A stretch of 6,110 nt of DNA from Armatimonadota bacterium (GTDB taxonomy: Bacteria > Armatimonadota > Fimbriimonadia > Fimbriimonadales > Fimbriimonadaceae). Below the pieces are notes generated by a model, which had not been told where the DNA came from, ran no database searches, and saw only the letters and a list, made by a program, of their open reading frames with translations. Positions 5,867 to 6,110 of this stretch are shown piece after piece. The stretch's first letter is position 1. Each line of letters starts with the position of its first letter. A program made the translations under genes and the position numbers. The stretch is taken from the NCBI GenBank assembly GCA_023428805.1, contig JAEYWW010000303.1:1-6110 (forward strand), written 5' to 3'.

Positions 5867-6110
5867 TCAATTCTTGATGCCGAACTGGTTGAGGTACCAG
5901 GCCAGTTCCTCTGCGCGAAGGCGATAGGCGTCGTAGCGGCCGCTCGCTCCACCATGCCCGCCCGCCATCACACACCTCATGATGAGATGCGCGCCGGGAG
6001 CCATCGTCGCCCGCATCTTGGCGGTCCACTTCGCGGGCTCGTGGTACATCACCTGGGAGTCGTTGAGGCTTGTGGTGACCAGCATGTTGGGATACCGCAC
6101 CGCCTGAATA
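5867..6110 (-). CDS. Oligopeptidase B-like serine peptidase (S9A), C-terminal end only
   Basis: Only the last 80 residues are in the window; the gene continues beyond base 6110. The fragment matches the C-terminal end of oligopeptidase B/protease II. YPNMLVTTSLNDSQVMYHEP includes the catalytic-region aspartate (NDSQV), AKWTAKMRA follows, and MAGGHGGASGRYDAYR holds the catalytic histidine (GGHGG). The nucleophilic serine and the beta-propeller lie outside. The family cleaves short peptides after basic residues (Arg or Lys) and is usually cytoplasmic or periplasmic. The frame is open to the window edge, so apparent start codons inside it, such as GTG at 6098-6100, are internal. The TGA stop (5867-5869) is 19 bp from the start of the SGNH hydrolase, suggesting co-transcription. 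Confidence 0.93.
   Translation of the reverse strand, partial: IQAVRYPNMLVTTSLNDSQVMYHEPAKWTAKMRATMAPGAHLIMRCVMAGGHGGASGRYDAYRLRAEELAWYLNQFGIKN

Noticed and set aside
5848..5955. Upstream extension of SGNH copy A
   Set aside because: It overlaps the peptidase C-terminus and would bury the signal peptide behind 36 residues with no family similarity.
1..6110. Mobile element, CRISPR array, tRNA or rRNA, defence system
   Set aside because: I saw no transposase or integrase motifs, no regularly spaced long repeats, no tRNA-like cloverleaf and no defence-family domains on either strand.

Overview
The window is a moderately GC-rich, gene-dense stretch of a bacterial chromosome. It holds seven protein genes plus intergenic signals, and I see no RNA gene, mobile element, phage gene or CRISPR array. 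The host cannot be named with certainty. An RRM-type RNA-binding protein, a Tat-exported alkaline phosphatase, PAF-acetylhydrolase-like SGNH hydrolases, oligopeptidase B and mostly weak Shine-Dalgarno sequences would fit Armatimonadota, Planctomycetota or Verrucomicrobiota. That placement is inference only.

Layout. Bases 1-186 (minus) hold the N-terminal part of a small RRM protein, cut by the window edge. Bases 187-371 are a divergent intergenic region with several short repeats and dyads but no clear promoter. Bases 372-821 (plus) encode an unrecognised protein that looks like a membrane-tethered helix-turn-helix protein (HTH, coiled coil, one TM helix). It runs convergently into a long minus-strand cluster, and the two stop codons overlap. 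Read in transcription order from 6110 down to 818, the cluster is: oligopeptidase B C-terminus (partial), SGNH hydrolase copy A (canonical), SGNH hydrolase copy B (altered motifs), a parvulin/SurA-like export chaperone, a MazG NTP pyrophosphohydrolase with an N-terminal extension, and a Tat-exported alkaline phosphatase.

The minus-strand genes are packed tightly, with gaps of 19, -4, 44, 4 and 24 bp and no visible terminator between them, so they could form one or two transcription units. Several products are exported or act on the envelope: the chaperone, the phosphatase and at least one hydrolase. MazG and oligopeptidase B are cytoplasmic or general housekeeping enzymes. Nothing joins all six into one known pathway.

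I find no clear undescribed multi-gene system. The observations most worth checking are the tandem SGNH pair in which one copy has lost the GDS aspartate and the block III glycine, the MazG N-terminus that resembles the C-terminal half of a tetrapyrrole methylase, the parvulin domain without its usual histidines, and the small tethered-HTH protein.
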